Positions 35,514 to 44,576 of a stretch of 64,000 nt of DNA are shown here, one piece after another. The notes beneath the pieces were generated by a model that was given only the letters and a program-made list of their open reading frames with translations, had not been told where the DNA came from and did no database searches. Each line of letters starts with the position of its first letter. Positions within the stretch are counted from its first letter, which is position 1. The position numbers and the translations under genes are program-made. The DNA comes from Pseudomonas azotoformans (GTDB taxonomy: Bacteria > Pseudomonadota > Gammaproteobacteria > Pseudomonadales > Pseudomonadaceae), in assembly GCF_900103345.1 (NCBI RefSeq), contig NZ_LT629702.1, forward strand, positions 2,480,001 to 2,544,000, written 5' to 3'.

Positions 35514-37298
35514 ATGCGCCTGGCAAACCTGAGCATTCGCAACTTCCGCAATTTTTTATCGGTCGATATCCCGCTTGCGGGCAACATTGTGTTGCTCGGC
35601 GAGAATCGTGTCGGCAAAAGCAACCTGCTGCTCGCCATTCGCCTTGTACTTGATCCCGCCCTTCCTGATTCGCTGCGGCAGTTAAGACTGTCTGATTTTT
35701 CGGACGGTAGCGATTTGACAGCAAACCCTCAGGTCGAAGTGCATCTAGATTTTGCTGATTTCGATAGCGACCCCATGCTCGTTGCTTTGCTCACTGACTT
35801 CCGCACTGCAGGCAATCCAACGGTTGCACGGCTGAGCTATGTCTACCGCAAAAAAGCCGATGTTACTGGCGGACTACAATCCAGCGAGGATTGTGAGTTC
35901 ATTGTCTTCGGCGGGGGTGATGAGTCCCGCAGCATTCCCAGCCGAGTACGCCGTCGTATTGCAATTGACATGCTGGATGCCTTGCGCGACGCCGAAGGAC
36001 AGCTCGCTTCCTGGCGACACTCCCCACTCCGGCCTTTGCTTGAGGACTCATTTGCTTCAGTCAGCCGGGCCGAGCTGGATAGCGTCGCAAATGATTTAGA
36101 GGCGGCTACAGCAAAGATGGAGAGCATCCCATCCGTAAAAGCTCTGGAGAGTTCTTTACGGAGTGGCATTCTCAATTTGGCTGGTAACGCGCATGATCTC
36201 AACGCAAGGCTACGTTTCGCGCCCGCCGACCCGCTCCGGCTCATTCGCTCTATCGCCATGTTCATCGACGACGGTAAGCGCGGTATCGCGGAGGCCAGCC
36301 TTGGTTCAGCGAACGTTGCGCTGATAGCTCTGAAGCTGGCTGAGTTTGCTTGGCGTCGCACGAAGAATGAACGGAACTATTCGCTGCTTTGCATTGAGGA
36401 ACCTGAGGCCCACCTCCATCCCCAGTTGCAGAGGGCGGTCTTTGAGAAGCTCTTCAATAACCCTGACGCCGCGCAGGCTTTGATCGTGACCAGCCACTCT
36501 CCGACTCTGGCCGCAATCGCGCCGTTGCGTTCAATCGTAACCCTGCGGCGAACGCCAGATGGTTTGTCTAAGGCTTACTCTCTTGCTGCGCTGCCGGTGA
36601 CAGCTGACGAACTGGACGATATCGAGCGGTATCTCACTGCTACACGGTCTGAGTTGCTCTTCGCAAGAGGTGTGATTTTCGTCGAAGGCGACGCGGAAGA
36701 AGCATTGCTCCCCGGCTTCGCCGATGCGCTGGGGTACAACCTGGACCAACTTGGCATCACCGTTTGCAACGTGGCGGGCGTGAATTTCGCTCCCTACGTG
36801 AAGCTGGCAGGTAGTCTCGGTCTGCCTTTCGCGGTCATCACTGATTGGGATCCGCTGGACGGCACAAAACCTCCGCTCGGCAAAGCGAGGACGGTAGGTA
36901 TTTGGGACGCCTACTGCGCGGTTGCCGTTGGTGCGCGCCAATTGACACCCGAGAACCGCACTTGGTGTGAAACAGCTGACTTCGATAGCTTCAGTAAGGC
37001 TTGGGCGTCGTTCGGCATCTTTCTGAACGATCAGACCTTCGAAGTAGCTGTGGCAAATACACCTGGCCTCCAAGGGGCGCTGCTGGACATTCTTGACGAG
37101 CAGGGATTCGGATCTGTCCGCTCGTCGCGTATTAAGGCTTGGCGTACGGGCACTCCCGTCGATCCTACTCAACTGCTTGCAATGATTTCTGACATCGGCA
37201 AAGGCCGGTTGAGTGCAAAGCTCGCGAGCAAACTGACAGGGCTCACTCCGCCCGACTATATCACTTCGGCTATTAAGTTCTTGGCGTCCTATGTCTAG
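35514..37298 (+). CDS. gajA: OLD-family ATPase-TOPRIM nuclease, Gabija GajA
   Basis: A 594-residue OLD-family protein. The ATPase part has Walker A GENRVGKSNLLLAI near residue 40 and Walker B LLCIEEPEAHLHPQLQRAV near 290 followed by ALIVTSHSPTLAAIAP. The TOPRIM part follows, with GVIFVEGDAEEALLP (catalytic Glu) near 385 and FAVITDWDPLDGT (D-x-D) near 440. GajA is the DNA-nicking nuclease of Gabija, licensed by nucleotide depletion. The start was moved to MRLANLSIRNFRNF after GAGGGAGTTTG. It overlaps the helicase gene by 8 bases. Length is close to the usual GajA length. Confidence 0.9.
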   Translation: MRLANLSIRNFRNFLSVDIPLAGNIVLLGENRVGKSNLLLAIRLVLDPALPDSLRQLRLSDFSDGSDLTANPQVEVHLDFADFDSDPMLVALLTDFRTAGNPTVARLSYVYRKKADVTGGLQSSEDCEFIVFGGGDESRSIPSRVRRRIAIDMLDALRDAEGQLASWRHSPLRPLLEDSFASVSRAELDSVANDLEAATAKMESIPSVKALESSLRSGILNLAGNAHDLNARLRFAPADPLRLIRSIAMFIDDGKRGIAEASLGSANVALIALKLAEFAWRRTKNERNYSLLCIEEPEAHLHPQLQRAVFEKLFNNPDAAQALIVTSHSPTLAAIAPLRSIVTLRRTPDGLSKAYSLAALPVTADELDDIERYLTATRSELLFARGVIFVEGDAEEALLPGFADALGYNLDQLGITVCNVAGVNFAPYVKLAGSLGLPFAVITDWDPLDGTKPPLGKARTVGIWDAYCAVAVGARQLTPENRTWCETADFDSFSKAWASFGIFLNDQTFEVAVANTPGLQGALLDILDEQGFGSVRSSRIKAWRTGTPVDPTQLLAMISDIGKGRLSAKLASKLTGLTPPDYITSAIKFLASYV

Positions 37299-39072
37299 TA
37301 GGTTCGCGTTGGAACAAGCGCTTGCAGAGCTCAAGCTCAATAGCGAACAATATGATGCAGCCATTGAATGCGGTCATTGCGTTGTCCTGGCTGGCCCAGG
37401 AAGCGGGAAAACGAAGACGCTGACTACCGCAATGGCACGTGCCCTGATGGACGATGTTGTCGATCCGCGTGGAGTTGCCTGCATTACGTATAACAATGAG
37501 TGCGCTACGGAGCTCGAGGAGCGTTTAGCTAGATTTGGCGTTGCTAACAGCGACCGCAGCTTCATCGGCACTGTCCACAGCTTCGCGCTCACTCAAGTTC
37601 TTACTCCCTATGCTCGCTGCATTCCTCATCTCCTCCCTGACGGCTTCCGAGTTGCTACGAATACCGAGTGCCGTGCTGCAGTCGAAACCGCATACAAGTC
37701 GGTGTTCGGCGAGATGGGCAATGCACAGGACCGTTGGCGCCTTGCCGAGGAGAAGCGACGTCGAGACGTTGATCGTACTCTGCCAGCTTGGCAGGGACAG
37801 AATCCAGAGCTTGCATCTTTTATCGAGGCTTACGAGGCGGAACTGCGTTGCGAGGCGCTGATCGACTTTGATGATATGCCACTCCTCGCCTTCCGAATGA
37901 TCAAGGACCACAATTGGATTCGTAACGCTCTAAGCGCTCGGTTCCCCATCCTTTTTGTCGATGAATATCAGGACCTGGGGCACGCACTTCATGAACTGGT
38001 GCTCCTGCTCTGTTTTGAGAGCGGAATCCGACTCTTTGCAGTTGGCGATGCTGATCAGTCGATCTATGGCTTTAACGGCGCCAACCCAGGCTTGCTGCAA
38101 AGTCTCATCGCGCGCGACGAAATTAAAACGATCCGTCTGCGCTTCAACTATCGATCTGGTGCGAAAATCATCAGAGCCTCCTTAGGAGCACTTGGCGAAG
38201 AGCGCGACTACCGTGGTGTGGAGGGTGCCCCCGATGGAGAACTGGGATTCTGGGCGGTAGATGGCGACCATGATGAGCAGGCTCTACACATCGCTCAGGC
38301 AGTCCTGCCCTCACTGCTTGACCGAGAGTTCCAGCCCGATCAAATTGCAATTCTGTATCGCGCTGCATGGCTCGGAGATAAGGTTGCCAACGCACTTAAG
38401 GATACAGATATCGCCATTCTGCGTACTGATGGTAACGCGCTGGTGAGGCGCAATTCCCGTCTTGCCCGATTCGTCGAAGCTTGTAGCCGGTGGGTCACTG
38501 GAGGTTGGCGTGATGCTTCGCCGACCTATCACCGGTTACTCGGCCAAGCTCTCGCGATTGTGTATGGTGGGCGAGTTAGCGCGGATGAAGAACTGGCTAT
38601 AACCCACCAATTGATCAGCTTCTTGCGTAGCGGAATCGATCGAGAGGAAACCGCCCATGCTTGGTTGACACGCTTTTGCCGCGAGCTGATTGAGCCTTGG
38701 CAGAAAATTGCCCGAAACACTCATCAGGAATGGGAAGTCTGTTCTGAGTTGTTAGTGCGGACCGACCCGGCGTCGAAGCTTGATATGCCCCTCAATGTTT
38801 TTGCGGGACGGATAGATGGCTCTGGCCGAGTGACCTTGAGTACCTTACATAGCGCCAAAGGTCGCGAGTTTGACGCGGTCATCATGTTTGGTATCAATGC
38901 TCAAGACTTCCCCAACTGGCGCGACGCTAAGTCAGAACGAGGCATGCGCGAAGCTAGACGTCTGTTCTATGTCGGCGTAACGCGGCCTCGAAAAGAGCTC
39001 TGTTTGGTTTTTCAGAAAGCTAATCACTCGCCTTGGGTCACTGAGCTGTATCAGCGAAGCCAGCAGCTTTGA
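37291..39072 (+). CDS. gajB: UvrD-like helicase, Gabija GajB
   Basis: A 593-residue SF1A helicase. Walker A is VVLAGPGSGKTKTLT near residue 31, motif Ia TYNNECATELEERL, Walker B ILFVDEYQDLGHAL near 220, motif III AVGDADQSIYGFNGA, motif V TLSTLHSAKGREFDAV and motif VI RRLFYVGVTRPRKELCLV. In Gabija GajB hydrolyses nucleotides on binding DNA ends and activates GajA. The 8-base overlap with gajA indicates coupling. Confidence 0.9.
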   Translation: MSSRFALEQALAELKLNSEQYDAAIECGHCVVLAGPGSGKTKTLTTAMARALMDDVVDPRGVACITYNNECATELEERLARFGVANSDRSFIGTVHSFALTQVLTPYARCIPHLLPDGFRVATNTECRAAVETAYKSVFGEMGNAQDRWRLAEEKRRRDVDRTLPAWQGQNPELASFIEAYEAELRCEALIDFDDMPLLAFRMIKDHNWIRNALSARFPILFVDEYQDLGHALHELVLLLCFESGIRLFAVGDADQSIYGFNGANPGLLQSLIARDEIKTIRLRFNYRSGAKIIRASLGALGEERDYRGVEGAPDGELGFWAVDGDHDEQALHIAQAVLPSLLDREFQPDQIAILYRAAWLGDKVANALKDTDIAILRTDGNALVRRNSRLARFVEACSRWVTGGWRDASPTYHRLLGQALAIVYGGRVSADEELAITHQLISFLRSGIDREETAHAWLTRFCRELIEPWQKIARNTHQEWEVCSELLVRTDPASKLDMPLNVFAGRIDGSGRVTLSTLHSAKGREFDAVIMFGINAQDFPNWRDAKSERGMREARRLFYVGVTRPRKELCLVFQKANHSPWVTELYQRSQQL

Positions 39073-39245
39073 GTTCTTCCCTGATAACGCAGCTAAGCTT
39101 AGGCACTAGCATCGTAGTGAATGTATTTTGGCAGTTAGTACGCGGGCACCTGTCTCGTCGCCATATGTCACGCGCCTCAGGCCAATACTGGTAACGGCCC
39201 CGTGCCATAGATATCATCGCCAGCTATTCCGGAAAGTGCGAGCTG

Positions 39246-40709
39246 ATGCCGATTTTGCAAAACCATCGGAAGTCTATGGCGCGCCTGTTGATGCGCTGCC
39301 TGGTGGACCGCCAGCTGGCACCTCGCGACCTTGCCCAACCCCTGCATATCGTGCTTCCCCGCTGGGACGCCAAACTGGGCGACGCGATCGTTTCTTCATT
39401 CTTCTTTCGCGAAGCGCACAAGCTCGGTGCCCGGGTCACCGTGCTCACCGTACCGGAACTGGTCGACCTGCATCGGCTCGATTTCGGCGTCGACCGGGTC
39501 ATCCCTGTCGCTTGCGCACCCACGCTGACCGGGCTGGGCCCACTGGTACGGGAATTGGGATCGGTCGATGTGTTTGTCCACCTAGTTGGCCGTATCCAAC
39601 CCATCGAGATGCTGTTCATCCGCTTACTTAAGCCCGCCCGGGTCTACTCGCTGGATGATGCCTTGCACTGCGTCAGCGGCAAGCTTGGTGAAGCAACCGC
39701 GCAGCTCAACGTGGTCGAGCGCTATACCCGGGTCCTGCTCGACCTCGGTGCGACCCGTATCAACCGCGACTATATCGTCCCGCTTCCCGAACGACAGGAC
39801 GACAACGTCGCGCACATCCTGGTCAACCCCTATGCCAGCCGACCTGATAAAAGCCTTGGGTTCGCCAGAGCGCTCTCGCTGGTCCGTGCCCTGGCGGATG
39901 TCTGGCCGCAGCACCATATTGGCATTCTGTGCAGTCCCGCCAGCCGTGCCGAGGCACTGCAGCTCGGACACGCCATCGCCCGCAGCAACGTCCGGACACT
40001 GGTCGAACTGGATACGCCCCGCGCGGTCGCGGGTTCCATCCAGCGGGCCAGAGTGGTTGTCAGTGTCGATACTGCCATCGTGCACATGGCCGTTGGACTG
40101 AAGGCGGCATTGGTCGCGATCTATCCGGCCAGCAACTCTTCCAATCCCTGGCTGCCGCCGCTTTCCCCCCATACCCGGGTTGTGTTTAGTCGCCAGGGAC
40201 CACTTCAGTACCCGCACACCGGCAGGAAAAACATGAACGAATTCACTGATGTCGACGTGATTCAACCCGTCGCCGAACTGCTGCAAGAGTCGATCGCTGC
40301 GACTCTCGCAGTGGATGCGCATATCGTTTCCGGCCTGGGCGTGGCCACTGGCACCCTGGCCCGCCAGCTGCCCTTGATCAGCCGGTCTTTTCCTGAAGTC
40401 GCCGAGTGCCATCCGGGCACGCTGAACCTGCAATTGTCACGACCGTTGCGTTTGATCCATCCTCATCACCGCAGCGCGCCGATGGCTTGGACTCCGAGCG
40501 GACGTACCAAAGAGGTGTTCGACCTATTGCGCATCGAGTTGGAATTCGACCACCTTGCCCACCGCGTGCCGGCCTGGCTATATGTCGCCCATGGCTCGCC
40601 ACACCGGCGGACCCCGACAGTGCACGAGGTGATCGCGACTCGCTTGGAGCTAAACGGGGCCAAAAGTTGCCGCGTGCACCTGCCGGCGCATGCGGTGGAT
40701 CTGGCCTGA
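39246..40709 (+). CDS. GT9-type glycosyltransferase fused to CTP-dependent riboflavin-kinase-like domain
   Basis: A 487-residue two-domain protein. Residues 30-350 are a heptosyltransferase-like GT9 fold: IVLPRWDAKLGDAIVSSFFF at the start and VVSVDTAIVHMAVGLKAALVAIYPAS before WLPP, the donor-binding end. Residues 355-487 match archaeal RibK (DUF120): HIVSGLGVATGTL, HPGTLNLQLSRPL (with the metal-binding Thr and Asn kept) and TPTVHEVIATRLELNGAKSCRVHL. Archaeal RibK phosphorylates riboflavin with CTP. The two together suggest a sugar or nucleotide-modified flavin-like product, which is inference. It faces the eight-gene operon, ending 4 bases from the GT32-like gene. Confidence 0.75.
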   Translation: MPILQNHRKSMARLLMRCLVDRQLAPRDLAQPLHIVLPRWDAKLGDAIVSSFFFREAHKLGARVTVLTVPELVDLHRLDFGVDRVIPVACAPTLTGLGPLVRELGSVDVFVHLVGRIQPIEMLFIRLLKPARVYSLDDALHCVSGKLGEATAQLNVVERYTRVLLDLGATRINRDYIVPLPERQDDNVAHILVNPYASRPDKSLGFARALSLVRALADVWPQHHIGILCSPASRAEALQLGHAIARSNVRTLVELDTPRAVAGSIQRARVVVSVDTAIVHMAVGLKAALVAIYPASNSSNPWLPPLSPHTRVVFSRQGPLQYPHTGRKNMNEFTDVDVIQPVAELLQESIAATLAVDAHIVSGLGVATGTLARQLPLISRSFPEVAECHPGTLNLQLSRPLRLIHPHHRSAPMAWTPSGRTKEVFDLLRIELEFDHLAHRVPAWLYVAHGSPHRRTPTVHEVIATRLELNGAKSCRVHLPAHAVDLA

Positions 40710-40713
40710 ACCC

Positions 40714-41496
40714 TCAGCCGCAGCGTTCGATTAAGCGCTCACACTCCCCCAACCAATAGCCACGGTCGGGTTCGATATGCAGGAAGATGCGTGACAGCAG
40801 AGTTTCCTCGTCGAGGAACTCGGCCACCGACTCATCGCGTGTCGCTGTCCGCTTAAACCAGGTGTTGTACAGCTTGAGCAGGCTCACGTCGCGCATCAGG
40901 AAATCGCTCACGTCAATGTCCGTGCGCCTCATCACCGCGCAACTGTCGAAGTTGTACAGCGGCCGATAACCCGGGTCGCATACCGAGGGCGAAATTAGCA
41001 CCTGCTGGTACGGCAACCTGGCAACTATCTCCTTGATCCCCCCCGGATTGCCCCAGGCATGTGCCTCGACGGCCAGCCCGGTCGCCAGTGCCTCGGCGAG
41101 ATGGACATTTCCCGGCAGTGAGGCGAATAGGCATTCGCTGTGCCAGTGCAGCCGCTCGTCGAGTCCCGTCGGGAACAGCAGCGAGGTCGGGTCGCGCAGT
41201 AGGATGCTGTCCGCGTCGATCCATGCGCCGCCATGGCGATGCACGTAGGCCATGCGGATGAAGTCGCTCCTGGCGACGATCGCCTCGATCCCCTTGTCCA
41301 TGTTGAAGGGCAGCGGCTCGAAGCGCCAAACCTTGCCGAGGATAGAAGCATCTATGCAATGCTCCAGGCTGTCCGGGGTTAGCAGGGTGAAATGGTCCCC
41401 CAGCGCCCGCTGCATGGAGACCAGGGCCAAGGCGATCCACGGCGGCATGCTCTGCCCCGCCGCCGTTTCCCAGTAGCTCACGTAGTTCACACGCAC
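40714..41496 (-). CDS. GT32-like (capsular polysaccharide type) glycosyltransferase
   Basis: A 260-residue protein with the core RSDFIRMAYVHRHGGAWIDADSILLRD at about residues 75-101, the D-x-D glycosyltransferase motif of the Gly_transf_sug/Caps_synth group. No membrane segment. It starts 10 bases before the stop of the upstream gene and is the last gene of the operon. Donor and acceptor unknown. Confidence 0.75.
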   Translation of the reverse strand: MRVNYVSYWETAAGQSMPPWIALALVSMQRALGDHFTLLTPDSLEHCIDASILGKVWRFEPLPFNMDKGIEAIVARSDFIRMAYVHRHGGAWIDADSILLRDPTSLLFPTGLDERLHWHSECLFASLPGNVHLAEALATGLAVEAHAWGNPGGIKEIVARLPYQQVLISPSVCDPGYRPLYNFDSCAVMRRTDIDVSDFLMRDVSLLKLYNTWFKRTATRDESVAEFLDEETLLSRIFLHIEPDRGYWLGECERLIERCG

Positions 41497-42620
41497 AACG
41501 GGGCCCTCTTTGCCTTCACGCCGCTACTACCAAGCAGCCCATGGTCCTCCAGGTAATGCCGCAGCAGCGTCAGCGAGGGTATGCATTCGGCCTGGCGCAG
41601 GAACTCGTTTCCGAGAGCCGCCTTGTACAGCCGCAACCAATTGGCCGCCGGCACTCGCGCCAGGAATGACGGCAAGGCTTGGTAGTTGTTCGTCGAAAAC
41701 AGTAGACGCAACGTGCGCAGGATGGGTTGGTAATCCACGGCTCCAAGCAGTTTGGCCAATGTGTCGTCCAGCTGATGGCTGATTTCCACCATGTTCAGGC
41801 GCTCCTCGACGGTGGCATCCGCCAGGGCGACCCGCGGATCGATGGCAACCGGGTAGATCGCCTGGAACGAGCGGGCACCGGCTAGAAGGGACTCACGCAA
41901 CACCTTGTCGGCAGTCGACCCCGTCACCAGCACATCGTCGCCGAAGATGACGTGCACACCGCTCCAGCGATAGAAGTTCTCCGCGGGTATCACATGGTCC
42001 TGGACAAGATTGACCCGCTCCCGCTCTTCAGTACTCAGGCTCGCGTAGTTCTCGCAAGGAGGGGCGATGCGCGGCAGCTTGACGTTGATCAGGGTGGGCA
42101 GGCCCATATGGGCGAGCTTGACGTTTATCTCCTCAACCACGATGTCGTAGAGCACGTTGGCCGTCGAAGGCACGTTGCGCCAGCCAGTGGTCATCAGCAC
42201 CACATTGTCGTTGAGCTCCCGCGCGCTGGTGAACAGCCGTGCCCAGTGCGATGCCGGGTCATCCAGCTGCCGCTCCAGATAGTTGATCACCAGGCCGGCT
42301 AGAAAACGGATGTCCTTCTGGCTGCCGTACTTGGCACGGCTGTAGATGGCTGTCAGCGCAGAGGCGCTTGCGCCATTGCTCATGTCGCGGAATCCGTTGG
42401 TGCAGTCGGGCGTCAGACAGTTCAGGGCATGACCACCGAGCACCGCGACATAGCTGTCCATATCGATCAGGTCTTGCGCAAGCAAGCCGCAAGCGAATGC
42501 GCGCAGACCTCCTTTCACGTCCTCCGCCTGCGGCCGGGCCACGGCCTCGCGAAAGCGCGCCAGCTGTTCGTCGACAGGCGCCTTGGCGAGTAGTTTCCAG
42601 TCATTCGATCGGGAGTTCAC
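41487..42620 (-). CDS. Phosphoribosyltransferase-like protein
   Basis: A 377-residue soluble protein. Around residue 225 VHVIFGDDVLVTGSTADKVL matches the PRPP-binding loop of type I phosphoribosyltransferases (hydrophobics, D-D, then T-G-x-T). The rest is not familiar; the C-terminal third is helical (LRTLRLLFSTNNYQALPSFL). If active it would join a base to, or release it from, ribose 5-phosphate. It overlaps the PHP gene by 4 bases and the GT32-like gene by 10, so it is part of one transcript. Confidence 0.6.
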   Translation of the reverse strand: MNSRSNDWKLLAKAPVDEQLARFREAVARPQAEDVKGGLRAFACGLLAQDLIDMDSYVAVLGGHALNCLTPDCTNGFRDMSNGASASALTAIYSRAKYGSQKDIRFLAGLVINYLERQLDDPASHWARLFTSARELNDNVVLMTTGWRNVPSTANVLYDIVVEEINVKLAHMGLPTLINVKLPRIAPPCENYASLSTEERERVNLVQDHVIPAENFYRWSGVHVIFGDDVLVTGSTADKVLRESLLAGARSFQAIYPVAIDPRVALADATVEERLNMVEISHQLDDTLAKLLGAVDYQPILRTLRLLFSTNNYQALPSFLARVPAANWLRLYKAALGNEFLRQAECIPSLTLLRHYLEDHGLLGSSGVKAKRAPLCV

Positions 42621-43471
42621 GGGACAATCCTTGTATCGGTGCCAGACGACAGGCTGAAGAAGTCTAGGGGCATGTCGATGCGTCGACGCCCTTCGAAGTA
42701 GCTGATCCGGTCCAGGCCCAGCGGTTGCAGTTCGTCGACCAAAGTGCGGATACCTGCCCCCGCGTCCAGCGGATCGTGGGCGTCTGAACCTATGGTGAAG
42801 GCCGCGCCGTGGGCGATCAGTTGGGGCAGCAGGGTGCGTGATGGATAGCTCCAGACACCCTGAACCTCACGAGTCGAACCGGGCAACAGGCTCGACTTGC
42901 GAATGCCCGAGGCATTCAGTTCGTAGGCCACACCATTGCGGGCGAACAGCGGCAGCAGCGGTTCCATCCGGCGCAGCACTACGTCTTCCGCCACGCCGCG
43001 CAGCAGCGTGTCGGCGTGCCCGACTGCGTCGAACAGCCCGCACTCCAGCAAGGCTTGCAGATGGGCGAAATAACGGTCGAGAAAGGCTGGGGCGGACAGC
43101 CGGGCCAATTCCCAAACCTTAGCCATGGTCTCGCCCGGCAACTCGACGTAGTGGATCGAGCCGATGGCGAAATCCAGCTCGTACCGGGCCAGCATCTCGC
43201 GGTTGTAGGCATTCGCACCCGGCATGTAGTCGAACTCCAGTCCGCGTAGGATCTTGATCTTCCCCTGGTGCTCCTGTCGTGCCCGCTCAATCTCGGCGAA
43301 ATAGCGCTCCAGTTCCGCCTCCAACAGGCGATTGTCGCTGTCCACCGGGAACGGCGCGTGGTCGGTGATGGTGAGGATCTTCACTCCGGCGGCGATTGAC
43401 GCCCGCACCAACTCATCCACCGTACCGACGGCATGCTTGGAATAAAAGGTATGGCTGTGAGAGTCGATCAT
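42617..43471 (-). CDS. PHP-domain phosphoesterase (histidinol-phosphatase-like)
   Basis: A 284-residue metal-dependent phosphoesterase. The metal ligands are in MIDSHSHTFYS, TITDHAPFP, RGLEFDYMPG, IGSIHYVELPG, AVGHADTLL and IGSDAHDP, so all the usual PHP motifs are intact. It probably removes a phosphate from a small metabolite made by its operon partners; its substrate need not be histidinol phosphate, as no other his genes are near. Overlaps both neighbours by 4 bases. Confidence 0.85.
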   Translation of the reverse strand: MIDSHSHTFYSKHAVGTVDELVRASIAAGVKILTITDHAPFPVDSDNRLLEAELERYFAEIERARQEHQGKIKILRGLEFDYMPGANAYNREMLARYELDFAIGSIHYVELPGETMAKVWELARLSAPAFLDRYFAHLQALLECGLFDAVGHADTLLRGVAEDVVLRRMEPLLPLFARNGVAYELNASGIRKSSLLPGSTREVQGVWSYPSRTLLPQLIAHGAAFTIGSDAHDPLDAGAGIRTLVDELQPLGLDRISYFEGRRRIDMPLDFFSLSSGTDTRIVP

Positions 43472-44496
43472 GCCGGCACCATTCGTTCTAACAGACCATC
43501 GTGATTAGCCAGTTCCTTGACCAGCCAGTAGGGGTTATTCGCTTTGCGCAGGATCTTGTGCACCAGTTCGAGGTCGTCGAGACGCGCCAGCAGGTCCCTC
43601 AGCGGTTGGCTGTAAAGGGCGCGGACCAGGGGCGTGTCGCGTACATGGCTGGCCAGTCGCTCCCAGCCAATCCGGTCAAAGTGAATATTGCCCAGGCGTT
43701 GGTGCTCGATGCCGTACAGGTAGACGTCACCATTAGGTTTCACCGTCAGGTCCATGCCGTTGGCGTGGGGAGGCGGGTTGAGGCTGCCGAGGGTGAAGCG
43801 CTTGTTGACCCGGGCTTCGATCGCGTCGATGTAGCCATGCAGATCCAGGTAACCTGGTGGCGTGTCGGCCGCTGGGTGGACGAGGTTCTTGTAGTCGATA
43901 CCGAACCGTTCCTCGCCGACCACCAACGTATCTTCCAGGGCATTGCCCGCGACGATCCCGGCGTCGAGGCCCCAGCGCGCCAGTTCCTCCCGGAGGTAGT
44001 CGCGGGTGAACTCCCGATCAGTGTCGATCGAGCGAAACGAAAAGCTCAGCCCGGCCGGTTTGTTTCGTCGCAGGTAATCCAGGCTGAAGCCATGAGCCCG
44101 CCATTTCACCTTTTCGATATGGTGGCTGTCCGAGCTCAGTCTGATATTGCAGGTGTCGCCCCGGCTGACCACGATGCGATTGGTGGTGTCATAGAATTCC
44201 GCCATCTTCTCGTGGGGAAAGAAGCCACTTGTGATGAACTCGAAACGCTTCCCGCCCTGGGAAAGCTCAAGAATCTCGTGGAAGACTCTGTCGTTGTTGA
44301 GGGGTTCGCCCTCTCCGCTGATGGAGATGCGCTTGACGTCGGGGGCGTTGATCAGCGCCGCCAGGTTCTCCCGGGCGAGGCTCGATAACTCCATGCTCAT
44401 CCCCGTCTTGTGCTTGTCGGCGTACATGCAGAACGCGCAACCGATGCCGCAAATTTGGGTGATATCGATGTACAGCAGGTGGCCTTTCAGATCCAT
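43468..44496 (-). CDS. Radical SAM enzyme
   Basis: A 342-residue protein starting MDLKGHLLYIDITQICGIGC. The iron-sulfur motif is C-GIG-C-AF-C (CX3CX2C) at about residues 16-23. ISISGEGEPLNND is the GGE-like SAM-binding segment. No SPASM-type cysteine cluster is seen at the C-terminus. It would generate a 5'-deoxyadenosyl radical to modify a small molecule or peptide. The chosen start is the first ATG before the cluster; a longer frame upstream is out of character in composition and overlaps the NYN gene. It is coupled to the PHP gene. Confidence 0.85.
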   Translation of the reverse strand: MDLKGHLLYIDITQICGIGCAFCMYADKHKTGMSMELSSLARENLAALINAPDVKRISISGEGEPLNNDRVFHEILELSQGGKRFEFITSGFFPHEKMAEFYDTTNRIVVSRGDTCNIRLSSDSHHIEKVKWRAHGFSLDYLRRNKPAGLSFSFRSIDTDREFTRDYLREELARWGLDAGIVAGNALEDTLVVGEERFGIDYKNLVHPAADTPPGYLDLHGYIDAIEARVNKRFTLGSLNPPPHANGMDLTVKPNGDVYLYGIEHQRLGNIHFDRIGWERLASHVRDTPLVRALYSQPLRDLLARLDDLELVHKILRKANNPYWLVKELANHDGLLERMVPA

Positions 44497-44576
44497 CTTT
44501 CTTGACTCGTTGCTAGCCTGCACGAGCGCACAGGCGTGGGTTGCACATGACCGGTAGTCACCGGTCGCGTGGGGTA

